This document shows positions 41,541-53,862 of a stretch of DNA of 64,000 bases, in pieces. The stretch spans positions 47,345,366 to 47,409,365 of the forward strand of contig NC_088777.1 of assembly GCF_954871325.1 (NCBI RefSeq), written 5' to 3'. The DNA is from Gordionus sp. m RMFG-2023. Taxonomy: Eukaryota > Nematomorpha > Gordioida > Chordodea > Parachordodidae. Position 1 is the stretch's first letter; each line of letters opens with the position of its first letter. Below the pieces are notes generated by a model, which saw only the letters and a list, made by a program, of their open reading frames with translations, had not been told where the DNA came from and searched no databases. The position numbers and the translations under genes were made by a program.

Positions 41541-44500
41541 TAAAAAATACCTTCTTTACAATTTATTAATTCTATTGTCAAACGTTGAAACAGCAACTTT
41601 GGAAAAACCGCTATTAGATATTTTTGTTGTGATAGACACATTTGCTAAGGGGGAGGGGGAAGAGTTCGCATTTTTCTATATGATGTGTTCTAGATAAACA
41701 AAATTTAAAGAATTTAGGTTCACAGTTTTATAACGCCTCATATATAGTAAACGCGATTTACACAAGCGTTGCCAAATTAATCGCTGCGTAATTTACAAAA
41801 GCATAAATGCGGAGCGAAATGATGAAAACGCAACAGCTAATTACAAATATTATATATGAATAAGTAATATATAGCTGTAACGAATCAATCAGCTGTGATA
41901 TCGCTAGCGATTAATTTTCACAATGTATAAGCAGATCACATTTACTAATAATGAGTCATATAGCTTTATTTTACGATAAAAACGTTTATAAAAGCAGAGT
42001 TGAAAAAATTTTGCAGAAAGTTAACTTTATCATATACGCCAAATGGGTTTCTGGTAGAACCTTTAAATTTATTTAATATAAAATAACGAAATTCAACTAA
42101 TTATTATCCGAGTTAACTATAATGATGCTTTAGTAAAATCCTCCATACAGGCAGTGTCTACATGACTTTGTGGAAGGGAAGGGGGGTTATTACCTCTATA
42201 AATCTTTTATGTAGAGTTAAGTAACCTAGGATGTACGCAACAAAAATACGTGGTCTTCCTTGAAGGTTACGTGTGCAATTCCTTCTTAGTCCCTTTTTAC
42301 ATCTTCTATGGTGAGCTCTAAATATTTGAATATAGAGGGATCATTGAAAGTATTGCATACTAGGGTATTTATTGTTAAATGCAGACTGTTTATTCCTATA
42401 CTTTTTTTTGCAATGAAGAAGATAATAATGATCACCTCAGATGGATTCTGGCTACATCATTGTTGTAGGCTGCTAATGTTATCGTTCTCGCAGAACAAAT
42501 TTTAGTATTATAGCCATAATACCTACAAATTCAGGCTAGTTATTAAATATCTAAGGATTTCCACAAAAGGGGATTTAATTTCATGCTTGAAACGATTAAA
42601 CTAAGCATTTTCTTAATTAAAAACCGTAGGCGCAGAGATGGAGGGGGATTATAAATATCTTTAAATTAGAACCTATTAGATGAGTTATTCACATCTGATT
42701 TTTTACATTTACTAATTGAAAATATTAAAATTCGAAAATTTTTAAATATAATTATGGTTCCTTTTTGGGAACACAATTATGAAATTGTATTTTTAATCAT
42801 ATTTGTAATATTATAGTTTTAACTATTATGATAAGAATATTTTTTTAATAAAAAAAATATAACCAATAAAAATAAGGCAGTGTTTTAGCAAGCTGTTTAT
42901 ATTCTTTAATTTTAATAGAGCGTTTATAAATCTGTCTCAATATGTTACCTAAACATTTCATATTTTTCTAGAGTTTCAATATAACATTAAAGAATGCAAG
43001 ACTAAACATTGTGAGGAGACTTTACCAAACAGACTTATGAGGCTTTATTGAGAATATTGCATGCTGGGTTCCGCTTTTATTTATTTCGCAATGGAGAATA
43101 TAAAATTATAAGATTGGAACAGTTGTTTTTTGGTTCATTTCCTGATTTTTATATTGTTAGAGATAATTTCGAGCCACTCGGATACATTTTCCATGTAAAC
43201 GAGCATCAAATAGGTATTCTCCTCTGACTGCAAATTAATTTAAGGAAAATTCCGGAAAGAGAAATTAAAGGGCTTGACCAACTTGTTATCATCATAGGGA
43301 TTTCGTTAGCCAAAAGTCAGGATCAGATTTCAGATACGAGTGAAATTAATTTTGTTCTCTAAACAGTAAATATAAGTTTCATTATTTGAAAAAATATAAA
43401 TAATTATAATGGTTGTAGATAATTTTTTTAAATATATTATAGAATAATTTTTATTAATTACAATTATATTTATTCAAGCGCGATTGAGTGAATGAGTGTA
43501 TCATAATTGGTCAAATCAAAATTATCTCGAAAAATTAAAAAAAAAAGTCATGCATATTTTTATTATTCCTGTTTAATCAAAAAATGTTTATTCAAATTTA
43601 ATTTACGTTATTATTATAAATATCAAATTGTTTATAAATTTATATAATATTATAATTTCCTAAGAGGCCTAGCCAGGATTTTTAGAAGGAAAGTGGGGAA
43701 CTAAACACTAGAGGTTAGGTCTTTGGTGTTACATTATAAGAATAATAATTTTGGGTTAAACATTTTGTCCAAAATTCAAAAATCTTTAAAAGAGATTTAT
43801 ATATTTATATTATTTATTTTTTTAAAAAAATAAATTTTATGACGCAAAATGATTTTTATTATTTTCTTCAAAATTAATAAATTTATTAATTTTTTGTAAA
43901 AAGCTAAATGACACCCCTGATTAAGTTTATTGGCTTTATATACTCTATTTGCTTTATTATTAACAATTGTTGGTCACAATTAATACCAGAATACAATGAA
44001 AGGAAATACTATTATAAAATATAGTTAAAAATGTGATAACTAATATTATATTATCATGTAAAATACAAAACAATAACCGAATATTAAATTTATAATGTAA
44101 TATAATTAAAAGATATTATTCAAATCTACTATATAATAAATATAAAATTTAATAAATTAGTTATTCATATTAGAGTATGCAAATAGCAAAATATTTAGTA
44201 GCTATTGCCCTGCCCTGTCAATTATAACCCATTCCACTCCGCCCGCTTCCAATTTTTAACTAAGGTTGTCCAGCCATGTTTTTGTGAAATACAAGGCCAG
44301 ATCCGAATTATATATAGTTGAACAATAAAATAAACAACTATTTATAATTTTGGGAAGTTATTAAATTAAAAACATTGTACTTTGTGGATTATCGCTTCTA
44401 TCGAATATCAGAATTAATCAATAATCTATCCCAATTTTTTCGCCCGTTGATTTTTTTTTTACCTGGCTCTGCCCGAGTGAAATAATTTCAAACGACACCC

Positions 44501-44640
44501 CGCGCGGGCTTTGAGACCTCTAAGTAATGTAATAAATTATGAATAAAAATATCAACTAAAACCTGCCCGCTTAAAAATTTTGGGCAGGCGAGTACACTTC
44601 TCCTCCTTTGCAAAGTCCTAAATCCATATTATTTAAGTTG
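41541..44640. other. intergenic DNA, right arm of the inverted duplication and repeats
   Basis: 41745-41990 is a less AT-rich block (AGTAAACGCGATTTACAC) with a relative near 1640. 42150-42215 begins like the CAGCGTCTACATGA family (CAGTGTCTACATGAC). 42335-42440 and 43045-43110 are the two copies of the sequence shared with 18.1-18.3 kb. 44180-44600 carries GGGCC/CCCGCC-type blocks. An open frame at 42308-42505 covers one shared copy but shows no domain. Confidence 0.5.
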
Positions 44641-44647
44641 TTCTAAG

Positions 44648-44855
44648 CACGGTTCTGGACCCGAATTAGAAATTTATAATTTGTTTGAGCATCTTGAGAC
44701 CGATTTATGGGTAATCCATCAAACCCAGGATAACTTCGACCTGAAACGGGTTCGGACCTCTTTTAGAAAATGGGTTTCGATTTAGTTCCTAATTATCAAA
44801 ATTTCCGCTAAATAGAGTTTAAAATTCCTGACCCAAATTCGGGTCCAGAACCCTG
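44648..44855. mobile_element. complete CAGGGTTCTGG hAT-like MITE (208 bp)
   Basis: Left end CACGGTTCTGGACCCGAATT and right end AATTCGGGTCCAGAACCCTG are near-perfect inverted repeats. The flanks GTTCTAAG (44640-44647) and ATTCTAAG (44856-44863) form an 8-bp duplication with one difference. Confidence 0.85.
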
Positions 44856-44949
44856 ATTCTAAGCACTTCGTTTCTTAGTTACTCTTGGTTATTCGCTTGT
44901 ATTAGCTGCTCATTTTGGTCTTTTACTCCCTAGGTATCCATATTCATTT

Positions 44950-45240
44950 TACATTCGCACCCTCTACATGAGTATGGGAGGAGAGGGTAGGAACAGTGTA
45001 ATTTCAATTTTTTTTGAAAGAAGAGAGGGGGAAGGCTTCTAAGAGGGGTTGGCTAGGGGTGTGGGGTAAATATTTTAAGGGTTACGAATGAAATTTTTAT
45101 ATAAAATAAGGCAAGATATATTGCTGTAAAGATTTATTTAATACATTTTTTTTATAGATCTATATAATATATATATAGATTGCTAAGCATCGACCTAACC
45201 TTATTGGATACAATAAAATCATAGGTGTGTAATTTTACAT
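44950..45240. repeat. CAGCGTCTACATGA-family fragment
   Basis: ACCCTCTACATGAGTATGG, then purine-rich AGAGAGGGGGAAGG and GGGGTTGGCTAGGGG, then GGGTTACGAATGAAATTTTTA, parallel the copy starting at 50053. Ends not resolved. Confidence 0.5.
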
Positions 45241-45249
45241 AAAAAATAT

Positions 45250-46935
45250 ATCAATATCACTAAAAAAATATTAATTTATCATTAATAGTTGAAGCTTAAT
45301 TGACTTTTATTATTTAAATTATTATATAACCCTAATTCAATAAATATATTCATTTATTAATTGAAAATTATCAACAAATTTAATATTGTAATTACCCAAG
45401 TTCAAAATCAATAGTCAACTAAATTATTCACTTTTAAATTTAATTACCATGTCTCTTTCTAAAAATATTTTCAAGGTCCAAATAAGTATAAGAGATTTCT
45501 TTATAAAAAGTAAGTAGACATATAGTTTATTATCCTCTATAATATATAATTGGTTATAAAATATTATGTATGTTACTTTTACAGACGTATTTGACAGTTA
45601 TATAATATATTACAGTTAATATTTTAATAAATTTTACTAATAAATGTTTTTGATAGTAAATATAAGTAACAATTTACATCCAATTTTTTAACGCCATCTA
45701 TTTATTTAAAAATTTTATTAAAAATTAAACACCTTATTATTCACCCTACAATGGATGTAATAAATTAGATATCTTTTCTTCTCTTTTTTTATGTGTTTTT
45801 ATGAAAGCTATTTTTCTTATTTGAAAAACAGTTTCAAGTTAAATTTTTAATACGAGTATATTTTTGATATTATTACAAACTATTATTTTAAGATATATTG
45901 TACCATATATAAAATCTTAATTGCTTTCATGATATCACTATGGTTCTTATTTTATAGTTACAAAATGTTTCATTTCTAATATGTCATCCTTGCCGTGTAA
46001 ATAACTCAAGACTTTAATATATTTGCATAATTTTTTCTAAAGATTTTTAGTGTTTTTGTTTTATCAATTTATCTAACATAATAAATTCTGATATGGGTTA
46101 TCATCGTGAGTGTCATGGATATGACTGCAAATTAACCAGCATCTATTATTTGTGTTAATTTAAGATTATTACTAGAGCTGCTGCGAGCAATGATTGCATA
46201 TTTTAGATAAGCAATAATGGTCAACTGTGTAGTCGTTTATATACCATTAAATATGGAAGATAATCTTTTGGAATTTAATATCTCACAATAATTTTCTCGA
46301 TTACTTATCTAGCTTCCATCATATCATCTAAGAGGAAGCTCTAATCACCATATAGTTTTATGATTTGGATTAGTCATTTATATTCTCTTCTTCAAGAATT
46401 GTTGATTTGGTAAGGCCTATAAATGTTTCCATATTAGTCCATTCTATAAAACATTGTCTAAAATGGTAACAGAAAGTTATATTCGTTTCATGACCTTTTG
46501 TCAATGTAAGTTGCTAAGAATTATATAGCCTTATGTGGTTTTTAAAAACCATTATCAATTGAGGTATATGTATGAATTAATTAACCTTTTTTATCATATG
46601 TTATTCTTTAGACGCAAAATTTTTTTATATCAAAAATCGAAAATATTTTATACTGTAATTATTTTGTATTATAAAATATTATTTTTAGAAATGTTGTATT
46701 GTTTTAATTATTGATATGCTAGTTTATTTTGTATGCAAAATATAATAAATGACAAAATATGAAATTCGGAATAATTGTTGTAAGCAATTTTTTAAAAAGT
46801 ATAATATATTAATATAAAACCAGGCCGAAGCCCTGGCAAAAGCAGGCCGAAAGCCCCCAATGTGGGGGAATATGGGGGCGAAGCTCCCCATATTTAGTTG
46901 AGCCCCTGAGATTGTAAAGGCTAGCGACGCCCCTG
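45250..46935. mobile_element. partial copy of the CAGTGGCG element
   Basis: Long similarity to 31560-33436, including GTTGAAGCTTAATTGACTTT, TTAATTACCATGTCTCTTTC and the right end GGCTAGCGACGCCCCTG. The left terminus is missing. It has no insertion at 46222, where the other copy holds a 451-bp MITE. Confidence 0.8.
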
Positions 46936-48480
46936 TTCTACCCTACTTCAAACTCGATAAATACCTTAAGTCACGTTATAATTATAAATTGCAATCCTCT
47001 ATTTTGTCTAAAATATTATTGTATGTGTTCAAATTCACAAAAATAATCTTAAAATAACAATTAAAACTAATACATAACATTTGTCCCCAATCTAACATTG
47101 AAAAAAAATAAAACTAGCAATAAGTAGTACTCCAATATTACAACATTTGATTTAAATTTGCCAAATATACTAGCAACATATGCTTCGGCCATAGGAATTG
47201 GGTCAGTAATCGCGCATATAGAGGAGGGAAAGGTGAGACCAATCGCATTTGCCTCAATAAATGTCAATCATTTTTCAAAAATTTAAAAGAATAAATAAAC
47301 TAATACATAACAATAAATATATCGACTTATATTACAATATATACTCTACTTCGATGCTTTGACTACCGGCAAGGTATTTTTTAGTAAATAACTTGCCAGT
47401 TTATATAAATTTAATATTTCTTACTTAAGATATATTTGCGCATTAATCTATATCATATTCCCAAAATTTGAATATTTATAAATATATAATATGTATTACA
47501 AATTGAGCCAATTTTTTATTATTAACTCTTACTTTTTTAAACAATGTTACTTAAATTACTTCAAAAAAAGCCAGATACATTAATTAGTTCAGAAGAAACT
47601 AGTTACATTAATAAATTACATCTAAATCGCAGAGTAGCAAATAATCTGACTTAGAATATAAATACTTACAATCAAACATAATAGTTTTATAATAAGTTAC
47701 ATAAATTTTTTCGCATAAGATAACGTTTATTATATACTCAATACATTAAACAAAAGCAGCTTTAAGAAGTCTTCGTATATATTAATATCTATGCTTTTCA
47801 ATACCGAATAAATATTTTACCAGGACTCTGGATGGTAGAAGTCTAGATGAACATTGTATTCAGCCCTGGGCTAGAGCCGGTGAAAGCCCATAATAGTAAA
47901 CTGGTCGTTAATCAAAGGCTCAAACGCCTAACTAAACACGTTCCTTTTTATTCCAAATGAAGGCTTTAAAACTTTTAATATTGAAAACATGTGATAAACC
48001 ACTTTTTTAAAATGGAAAATAAAAAAATAAAAATTCATAATTTAAAGTTTCATTAGACGAAACCTTATCATAATCATTTCTTTATATTATACTAAAAAAT
48101 AATCAAAAAGTATAATAATTTTATAATTTAACAAAATTAAATGTCAAATTTAGTGTTATTTTAATTAGAATTTATCTGATATTATAATTATAAAAATTTA
48201 ATAAATAGAGAAAAATATAAAAAAATATTTTTAAAATAAACCCGGTCGAAGGAATTGCAAAAGGGCCAAAGACCCGTTAATAAAAGCCTGAGGGATAATA
48301 AAGCCTGCCCAGGCATTTATAGATGTGAACCATCCCATCCCCTAAAAATTCCTAGCTACGCCACTGGTTTAATTTATCTGGGGAAGAAGGATTAAGAAAC
48401 ACAGGGGTGACTTTTATCATAGGGGGGCACATGGGGGAGGAAGATGTAATGGGAAAAGTAGCGTGATTGCCAGTTCAAGA
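46936..48480. other. intergenic DNA with a CAGTGGCG-type end
   Basis: 48350-48366 reads CCTAGCTACGCCACTG, the right end of a CAGTGGCGTAGCTAGG element whose left end was not found. 47811-47930 is a slightly G+C-richer stretch of unknown nature. No supported gene. Confidence 0.45.
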
Positions 48481-48492
48481 GTTAGTTAAGAG

Positions 48493-49044
48493 GTGGACGA
48501 ACGTGTGAAAGTGGAGAGGCCAGTTAATAATAAAATGTTGGGGCCACATAATGGGCCGAGAGAAAACTTGAAGGGGAGGAGGATGGAAATTAGACTGAGT
48601 TTTGATTCTCGAACGCGAAAAAAGTTGAATCTTTATAATTTCGGAAGAGACCATATTATCACGGATTGTCGGGGAACGAAATGTTTTGAATGCGGAAAAT
48701 ACACTACGTTTTGTCAGGGAAAACAAGAAAAATTGTTATCCGCGGGTTGTGCACAATTTGGTCACAGGAAAGAGGAGTGTAATATGAGCAATTATAACAA
48801 CAGTGAGGAATGGGTCAAAATGCTTAAAATGTGCGAACTATTGATAATGAGAGAATTGAAGGGATTAATATGCCTAATGCAAAGGAAAACTGGTGAACAA
48901 AATATGGAGTATTTTGGATGTCGAAAAGGGGGAAATGTGACTATATTATGGCAAGGAATATGCAACACGGGTCAAGGTGAGGTGGTAACAGTAATAAAAG
49001 AAGTGTTTTCTCATGGTAAAATTAAAAAAGATCACTCAAATTGA
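48493..49044 (+). pseudogene. zinc-knuckle (Gag-like) fossil fragment
   Basis: The frame is rich in charged residues and carries two decayed CCHC-like zinc knuckles (around KCFECGK and CAQFGHRKEEC). Such knuckles occur in the nucleocapsid part of retroelement Gag and in some LINE ORF1 proteins, so the parent family is uncertain. No protease, reverse transcriptase or terminal repeat is linked to it. It is treated as an old broken remnant. Confidence 0.45.
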
Positions 49045-49084
49045 TCCATGATATGGTTTTTTGGAAAAATTTACGTGGCGGTGG

Positions 49085-49900
49085 TTTTTTTACAGACTAA
49101 GGAGCTAACATGATTAATGCATTTAAAAATCACAAATGCTTAAATTGTGCTTCTAATCTTTTAAATACAATATTAAGGAATACCTTCGATAGTAGAAATA
49201 TTGAATTTCAAGGGTCAGAGATATTACAATGTTATATTGATTGTAAAAGTTTAGTTATAAAAAACAGAGTGGGTATGTTAATAAATTTTTAATTAAAATA
49301 TTGTAATTAATTTTAGGTTAGTTAATAAACTCGCTAATACGCTTCATTTGTGTATTGAGACTCGATGGAACAGTTGGCTAAAAATGTTTAAATCAATTTT
49401 TAATCAATTTAATGGAATATTATAAGTCCTCAATTCTAGTGGAGAGTCAATTATCTTAGAAAATATAGCCTATGAAATGATGAGGGACCTTATCAATTTC
49501 TGACGCCTTTTAAAATTGCGAATTATGAACTTGAGGCTAATTTAAATCCCGTCATTCACAAAGTTTTATTGAGTTTTTTTTTTAACTCACTCTAATTTAA
49601 ACCCACAGCTTAACCAGCTAGCGCAAAGATGTCTAAAAATTGTGGTGAATAAATTTCAAATTGATTTATTCCACATAATTTTAACATTTTTATGCCCTAA
49701 ATTTTATATGCTATTTCGAGAAGATTTGTTTTAACAAATTAACAGTTTTATTTATGCCGAGAAGATGAAAGGATAGATAAAGCGCAAAAATTGTTTTCAA
49801 TCAGCTTACCAGCCTGCTCCTCCTTAAACGATTTAATTAGGAATAAAGATTCAATAAACTAACAAAATTATGAATTAAAAAATAGACATTATATATTTTT
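49085..49900 (+). pseudogene. hAT transposase remnant
   Basis: The + strand shows, in order, NHKCLNCASNLLNTILRNTF (the Cys/His-Leu-Asn block), ETRWNSWLKMFKSI (the TRWNS motif near 49360), MMRDLINF (near 49480), and KFQIDLFHIILTFLCPKF (near 49650). This is the middle of a hAT transposase, from a lineage different from the copy at 11.4-14.3 kb. Frame changes and stops split it (for example a stop at 49293 and another after FNGIL near 49420), so it is a pseudogene. Terminal repeats were not found. Confidence 0.7.
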
Positions 49901-50052
49901 TAAAGTTATTATTAAATTTATTTTAAAAATATCAATATTTATTTATCTAAGTGGCAGAATCGTTTTTGGAATTTAGTTTATGGGAGGCTGACAATTCGAT
50001 TTTTGATGCTAACTATGATAAATACCTTGCTGTAAATATTATATATTGAAGA

Positions 50053-50430
50053 CAGCGTCTACATGAGCGAGTGGCGGGGTATGAAAGTTTGCATCCAATT
50101 TTTTTGAGGGAAGGGGGGGGGGGACGCCATCAGGGGGGTAGGATAAATTTTGAGGGGTTATCTATTAAATTTTTAGAGGAGGAAATAGGGCAAAATGTAT
50201 TGCTGTAATAATTAATACTTTTATTATAGACCTATTATAATAATACAATGATATTCCTAGTCATCTTCCAAATCTATATATTGCATACTATATACAATCA
50301 TAGACATTATTTTCAAATAAAACTTTCTGCTATTCTTTTAATTTACATTTAAATGAGTTAGACATTCCCAGCAGACTCAAAGTCATGCCAAACAACATAA
50401 AATAATAATGATTTATTGTAAAATTGGGGG
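50053..50430. mobile_element. CAGCGTCTACATGA MITE, partial
   Basis: Starts CAGCGTCTACATGAGCGAG with a poly-G/purine block and GTTATCTATTAAATTTTTAG. The interior matches, in inverse, the right part of 32470-32920 and 63464-63927. The right terminus is not clear. Confidence 0.65.
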
Positions 50431-51540
50431 AGTTTTTAGCTGTATAAACCAATTTTCGGGATACCGAGATTTAGATTTTGCTAGACAAATGACAAAATAC
50501 TCAATTTTAGAGATTTGGAATCGTTTTCATTTTCTAAAGGAGATATAAAAAACTTATTAATTGAAATTGTTTAAATAATATATCAATAGTCTATATATTT
50601 TTAATAAAAACATAATTAATATTGACCTGTAAAATATTTTTAAAGAAAATACCCGGTATTTCCACAAAATTTCCCTTTAGATTTTTCTCGATTATAGTTT
50701 CTAGGGAAATTTGCATCCCTAGGTATTATACATTACATAAATATAAAATAAAATAATTTGTAATTTAGCTAAAGGCGATAAAAACCTCATCAATTCAATT
50801 TACAAAATTTTTTTAAAAATTATTCAACGACAAATATTTTACGCTTATTATGGCTAATAATGTATGATATATCTCTAGGACAATCTAATATATTATTATG
50901 AAAAAAATTTCCCACGTTAATTTTATTATAAAAAATCATAGCCTTCGCCATTTATATAAATTATTTTGAATATTAAAAAAGAAATATCCAAAATATTGTT
51001 TGCAAATCTGTTTTTTAATATAGAAATGTATATTTTTTTTAAAAAAAAGCTTATCTGAATTAAGTTATAAAATTTAATTTCTTTACACAAAAAAAAATAT
51101 CAAGTTAAAGTAAACGACTTACGGTTTTAAAACTAAAGTTTTTTTTCTTATAAGAGAAAAAAATTTGCAAGACTTGTATCGCCATTTTAAACATATTGGA
51201 TTTCAGCTATATTTTTGAAAAAAATTAGCTCTTCATGCGTCATTGGTAAATAGGAAATGAATTAGTAATTTCTGAAAGGAAAAATCGATATATTGAAAAA
51301 AAAAATAACTCATCAAAGGTGTAGATAGGTACATTTTTGAAGTTTTTAATAATTATTGATTTTTTTTCATACACTTTTAGTTCTTTGTAATAAGAGGAGA
51401 AAGAGAAAATTTTGAAGGCCATTTTATTTCATGCATTTTATAGATTTCATAGGATAAAATATGAAAAGCATAATTCAATCATTTTAAGAAAAAAAAATTA
51501 TATAATAATAATAATAATAATAATATAAATATCAAAGACC
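50431..51540. other. AT-rich intergenic DNA, nothing recognised
   Basis: Low-complexity A/T sequence with an (ATA)n run near 51502-51525. Open frames here are short and lysine/phenylalanine-rich, as expected by chance. Confidence 0.5.
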
Positions 51541-51559
51541 TGTAGGGTAGTATTTTTAA

Positions 51560-51735
51560 ACTAATTTTAAAAAACGTTTTAACCTGATTGAGACTTCGTT
51601 AATGGATGTCCGAACCTTAGCATCATTTATGAGCAAAATCTTCAGTAACGAAATCTCAAGATTTAGACAATAATTATCTGTCTAAAATATTGAGTTAACC
51701 TTTTTAAAATCGGCTCAAATAAAGCCACTAAACTC
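51560..51735. mobile_element. decayed TAGTGTTGTT hAT MITE
   Basis: GAGCAAAATCTTCAG, CGAAATCTCAAGATTTAGAC, AAAATATTGAGTTAACC and AAAATCGGCTCAAAT follow the order of the complete copies. Terminal repeats are eroded. Confidence 0.6.
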
Positions 51736-51759
51736 CGGAATGGAAAAATTTACGGCCTA

Positions 51760-52075
51760 GATTTAAGAAAATAAAATAAATTTAAACTATATCGATTCAC
51801 CGTGGCTTTAATTTTTTTTTAAAATACAAGACCTAAACCGAAATACATGTCGTTAAACACCAAAATAAACTATAAATTAAAAATCCTATACCTTATTATG
51901 GAGTATCCATTTATGAAATATCAGAATTCATCAAGTGTATGTATAAGAAAAAAATTTTTGCACAACCCGGTTCGTTTATTTTTTATTACCCGGCCCGGCC
52001 CAAAAAATTTTTTCAGGCGTAACCCGCTAGGCTGGGTATTGCAGACCAGTCGTATGCCAGGTCTCTAATAAATAT
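51760..52075. repeat. GGGCC-type repeat
   Basis: TTACCCGGCCCGGCCC and GCTAGGCTGGGTATTGCAGACC close the block; it resembles the right half of the hAT-like MITEs with GCAGACC ends. An open frame from 51847 crosses it and is incidental. Confidence 0.5.
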
Positions 52076-52504
52076 ATAATATTACCAACTGCAATATTTT
52101 TTCGGGCCGCATCGTAGTTTTGAAAGCGTTTTTAAAACTAATAATTAGGCTAAGTTAGGTCGTTTTTCTTCATAAGAAATTATCACTGGCCAAGGGGAAC
52201 AACTTGTATAAAATATATTAAGCGAGCTGAACCAGGGAAAAATAATCATGAGCAAGAACCGAAAACCCCGATAAATAAATTTCTACAAAAGTTAGGTGAG
52301 AAATATTCCTTAAAATCTTTTCTTTATAATTATTTTGTAATAAATAGAAATATATAGATATACATAAAATATTAGTTATTTATTACAGGAGAGAAGATTA
52401 GGGAATAAAATAAATATTTTAATTTGACGCAATATATTTCCAAATTCCTATTTTTAAAGTTGGGGGGTCTAGATCTAAAGACTTTTATACCACCGCGTTT
52501 AGGG

Positions 52505-52728
52505 TAGTGTTGTTAAACGACTCGTTTTGAACCGATTTTTAAAAATGGCTAACTCATTATTTCATCCAGAAAAATATTACGCAAGCCTGAAGATTTTGTT
52601 CATAGAAGGAACAAAGGTCTAGATGTAAATTATCGAAATCTCGAGGCTTAGGCGATATTTTTCTGGCTAAAATATTGAGTTAGCCGTTTTTAAAAAATCA
52701 GCTCAAAACGAGCCGTTTAACAACACTA
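52505..52728. mobile_element. complete hAT MITE, TAGTGTTGTT family (224 bp)
   Basis: Ends TAGTGTTGTTAAACGACTCG and CGAGCCGTTTAACAACACTA are near-perfect inverted repeats within a long palindrome. The flanks GTTTAGGG (52497-52504) and GTTTGGGG (52729-52736) form an 8-bp duplication with one difference. Confidence 0.9.
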
Positions 52729-52769
52729 GTTTGGGGCAGTAGACCAAAAATAGATCCTAAGGGTCTCAG

Positions 52770-53065
52770 CGAGTGGGTATTACCCGAATGTTCACCCGCC
52801 TATTATTTAAAAAAATTTAACCCGCCAGCCCATGGTTTGCTAAAAAAAAAGAGCCCAGTTCTCCAAAACATTTTTGTTTAACTCGCTCGTCCGCTCAACG
52901 TTCTAAAAAATATTTGCCTGGTTGGTTTGGCTCTTTATTTATTTTAAGTTCGCCCGCCCACCCACTTTAATGTTTTTTTAAAAAAATCTTCACCGCACCG
53001 CTACGCGCTGCCAAATATTTAAAATCACTTATCCGCTCGTTGAAGGCTCCTACTCTAAATCGCAT
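52770..53065. repeat. CCCGCC-type repeat
   Basis: Contains TTCACCCGCC, AACCCGCCAGCCC and a block CTCGTCCGC...TTGCCTGGTTGGTTT...TTCGCCCGCCCACC that recurs at 56930-57020. Probably part of a GGGCGG MITE like 2476-3065. Confidence 0.5.
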
Positions 53066-53228
53066 TCGAGGTTAATTTTAAGTTTCACCATAAAAAATTT
53101 TTTTTTATCGATATGAACTATTATTTTGTTTATTTATTTTTTTTCCTGAAATAGAGTTTTGATTCAACAAAAACTTTTTCATTTTTGATTTAAGCTATAT
53201 ATACCTGGTTTTAATTTGATTGAAAACG

Positions 53229-53862
53229 TAATACAAATTCGAAAATTGTATATTACAATTAAAACCTGTCTAATTTGGGCACCGTTGGAAACCAGGTGTT
53301 CAAAGTAGGCATTTTTGCATGGAGACTTTATTTCTAATAGCATCCCGGCCTGGCCTTAATGGGTTCTGGGCCGGACCTTTTAAAAATAATTTTGGTTCGG
53401 GCTGGGTGGGGCCTAAATATTTAAATATATTCAATTTTGTGAAATTTAAATGATATACATAAAAATTCTTGCAAGAAACAAGGCGCTTATAATTTTTCTT
53501 TGTAGAATATTTTTTTTAAAAACATTAGAAAAATATTACATTTTCCTATATTTAAATAAATTCGGGCAGAGCTATTCGCGACATATAAATATAAAAAAAA
53601 TTAGCGTAATCTGGTCGGACAAATTTTTTTAAAAGAAATTCCGCACCGTCCTTGAAAAATTATGCAGATCACTAATAGTAATATGATTGGGATTCAAAAT
53701 ATGGTCAAATTAGGGAGTGGTCAGGATTATCAATAATCCCAGATTAGACAAGTTTTATTCTCTCAAATCATCCCGTATGAGAGTTTAAACAATAAATATA
53801 ATTATTTGATAAACGTTTTATTCAACCCTCTATTATCTTACAGTTTTATTTTTATTACACAT
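53229..53862 (+). mobile_element. LTR copy carrying a nested composite (fossil)
   Basis: Matches the LTR-like region at 60331-60986 across the composite and for about 100 bp beyond its right end (CTCAAATCATC, GAGTTTAAA, ATTATTTGATAAA). It has no coding region attached, so it looks like a solo or orphan LTR. A pogo-like MITE (53256-53759) is embedded, and inside that a GGGCC-type MITE (about 53341-53670, flanked by CTAATAG). Old and diverged. Confidence 0.6.
53256..53759. mobile_element. pogo-like MITE with nested GGGCC MITE, copy 1
   Basis: Left end, after TA, CAATTAAAACCTGTCTAATT; right end AGATTAGACAAGTTTTATTC. The interior holds a GGGCCGG-type element between two CTAATAG repeats at 53334-53340 and 53672-53678. 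The same composite occurs at 60361-60859. Confidence 0.78.

Noticed and set aside
42308-42505. A small membrane protein gene on the + strand
   Set aside because: The frame covers one copy of a three-copy non-coding-looking block, and the related copies do not keep the frame.
47067-47267. A transporter-like exon on the - strand (ICAITDPIPMAEAYVAS)
   Set aside because: The TDP-containing stretch loosely recalls cation/proton antiporters, but there is no second exon, the splice sites are weak, and much of the frame is low-complexity.
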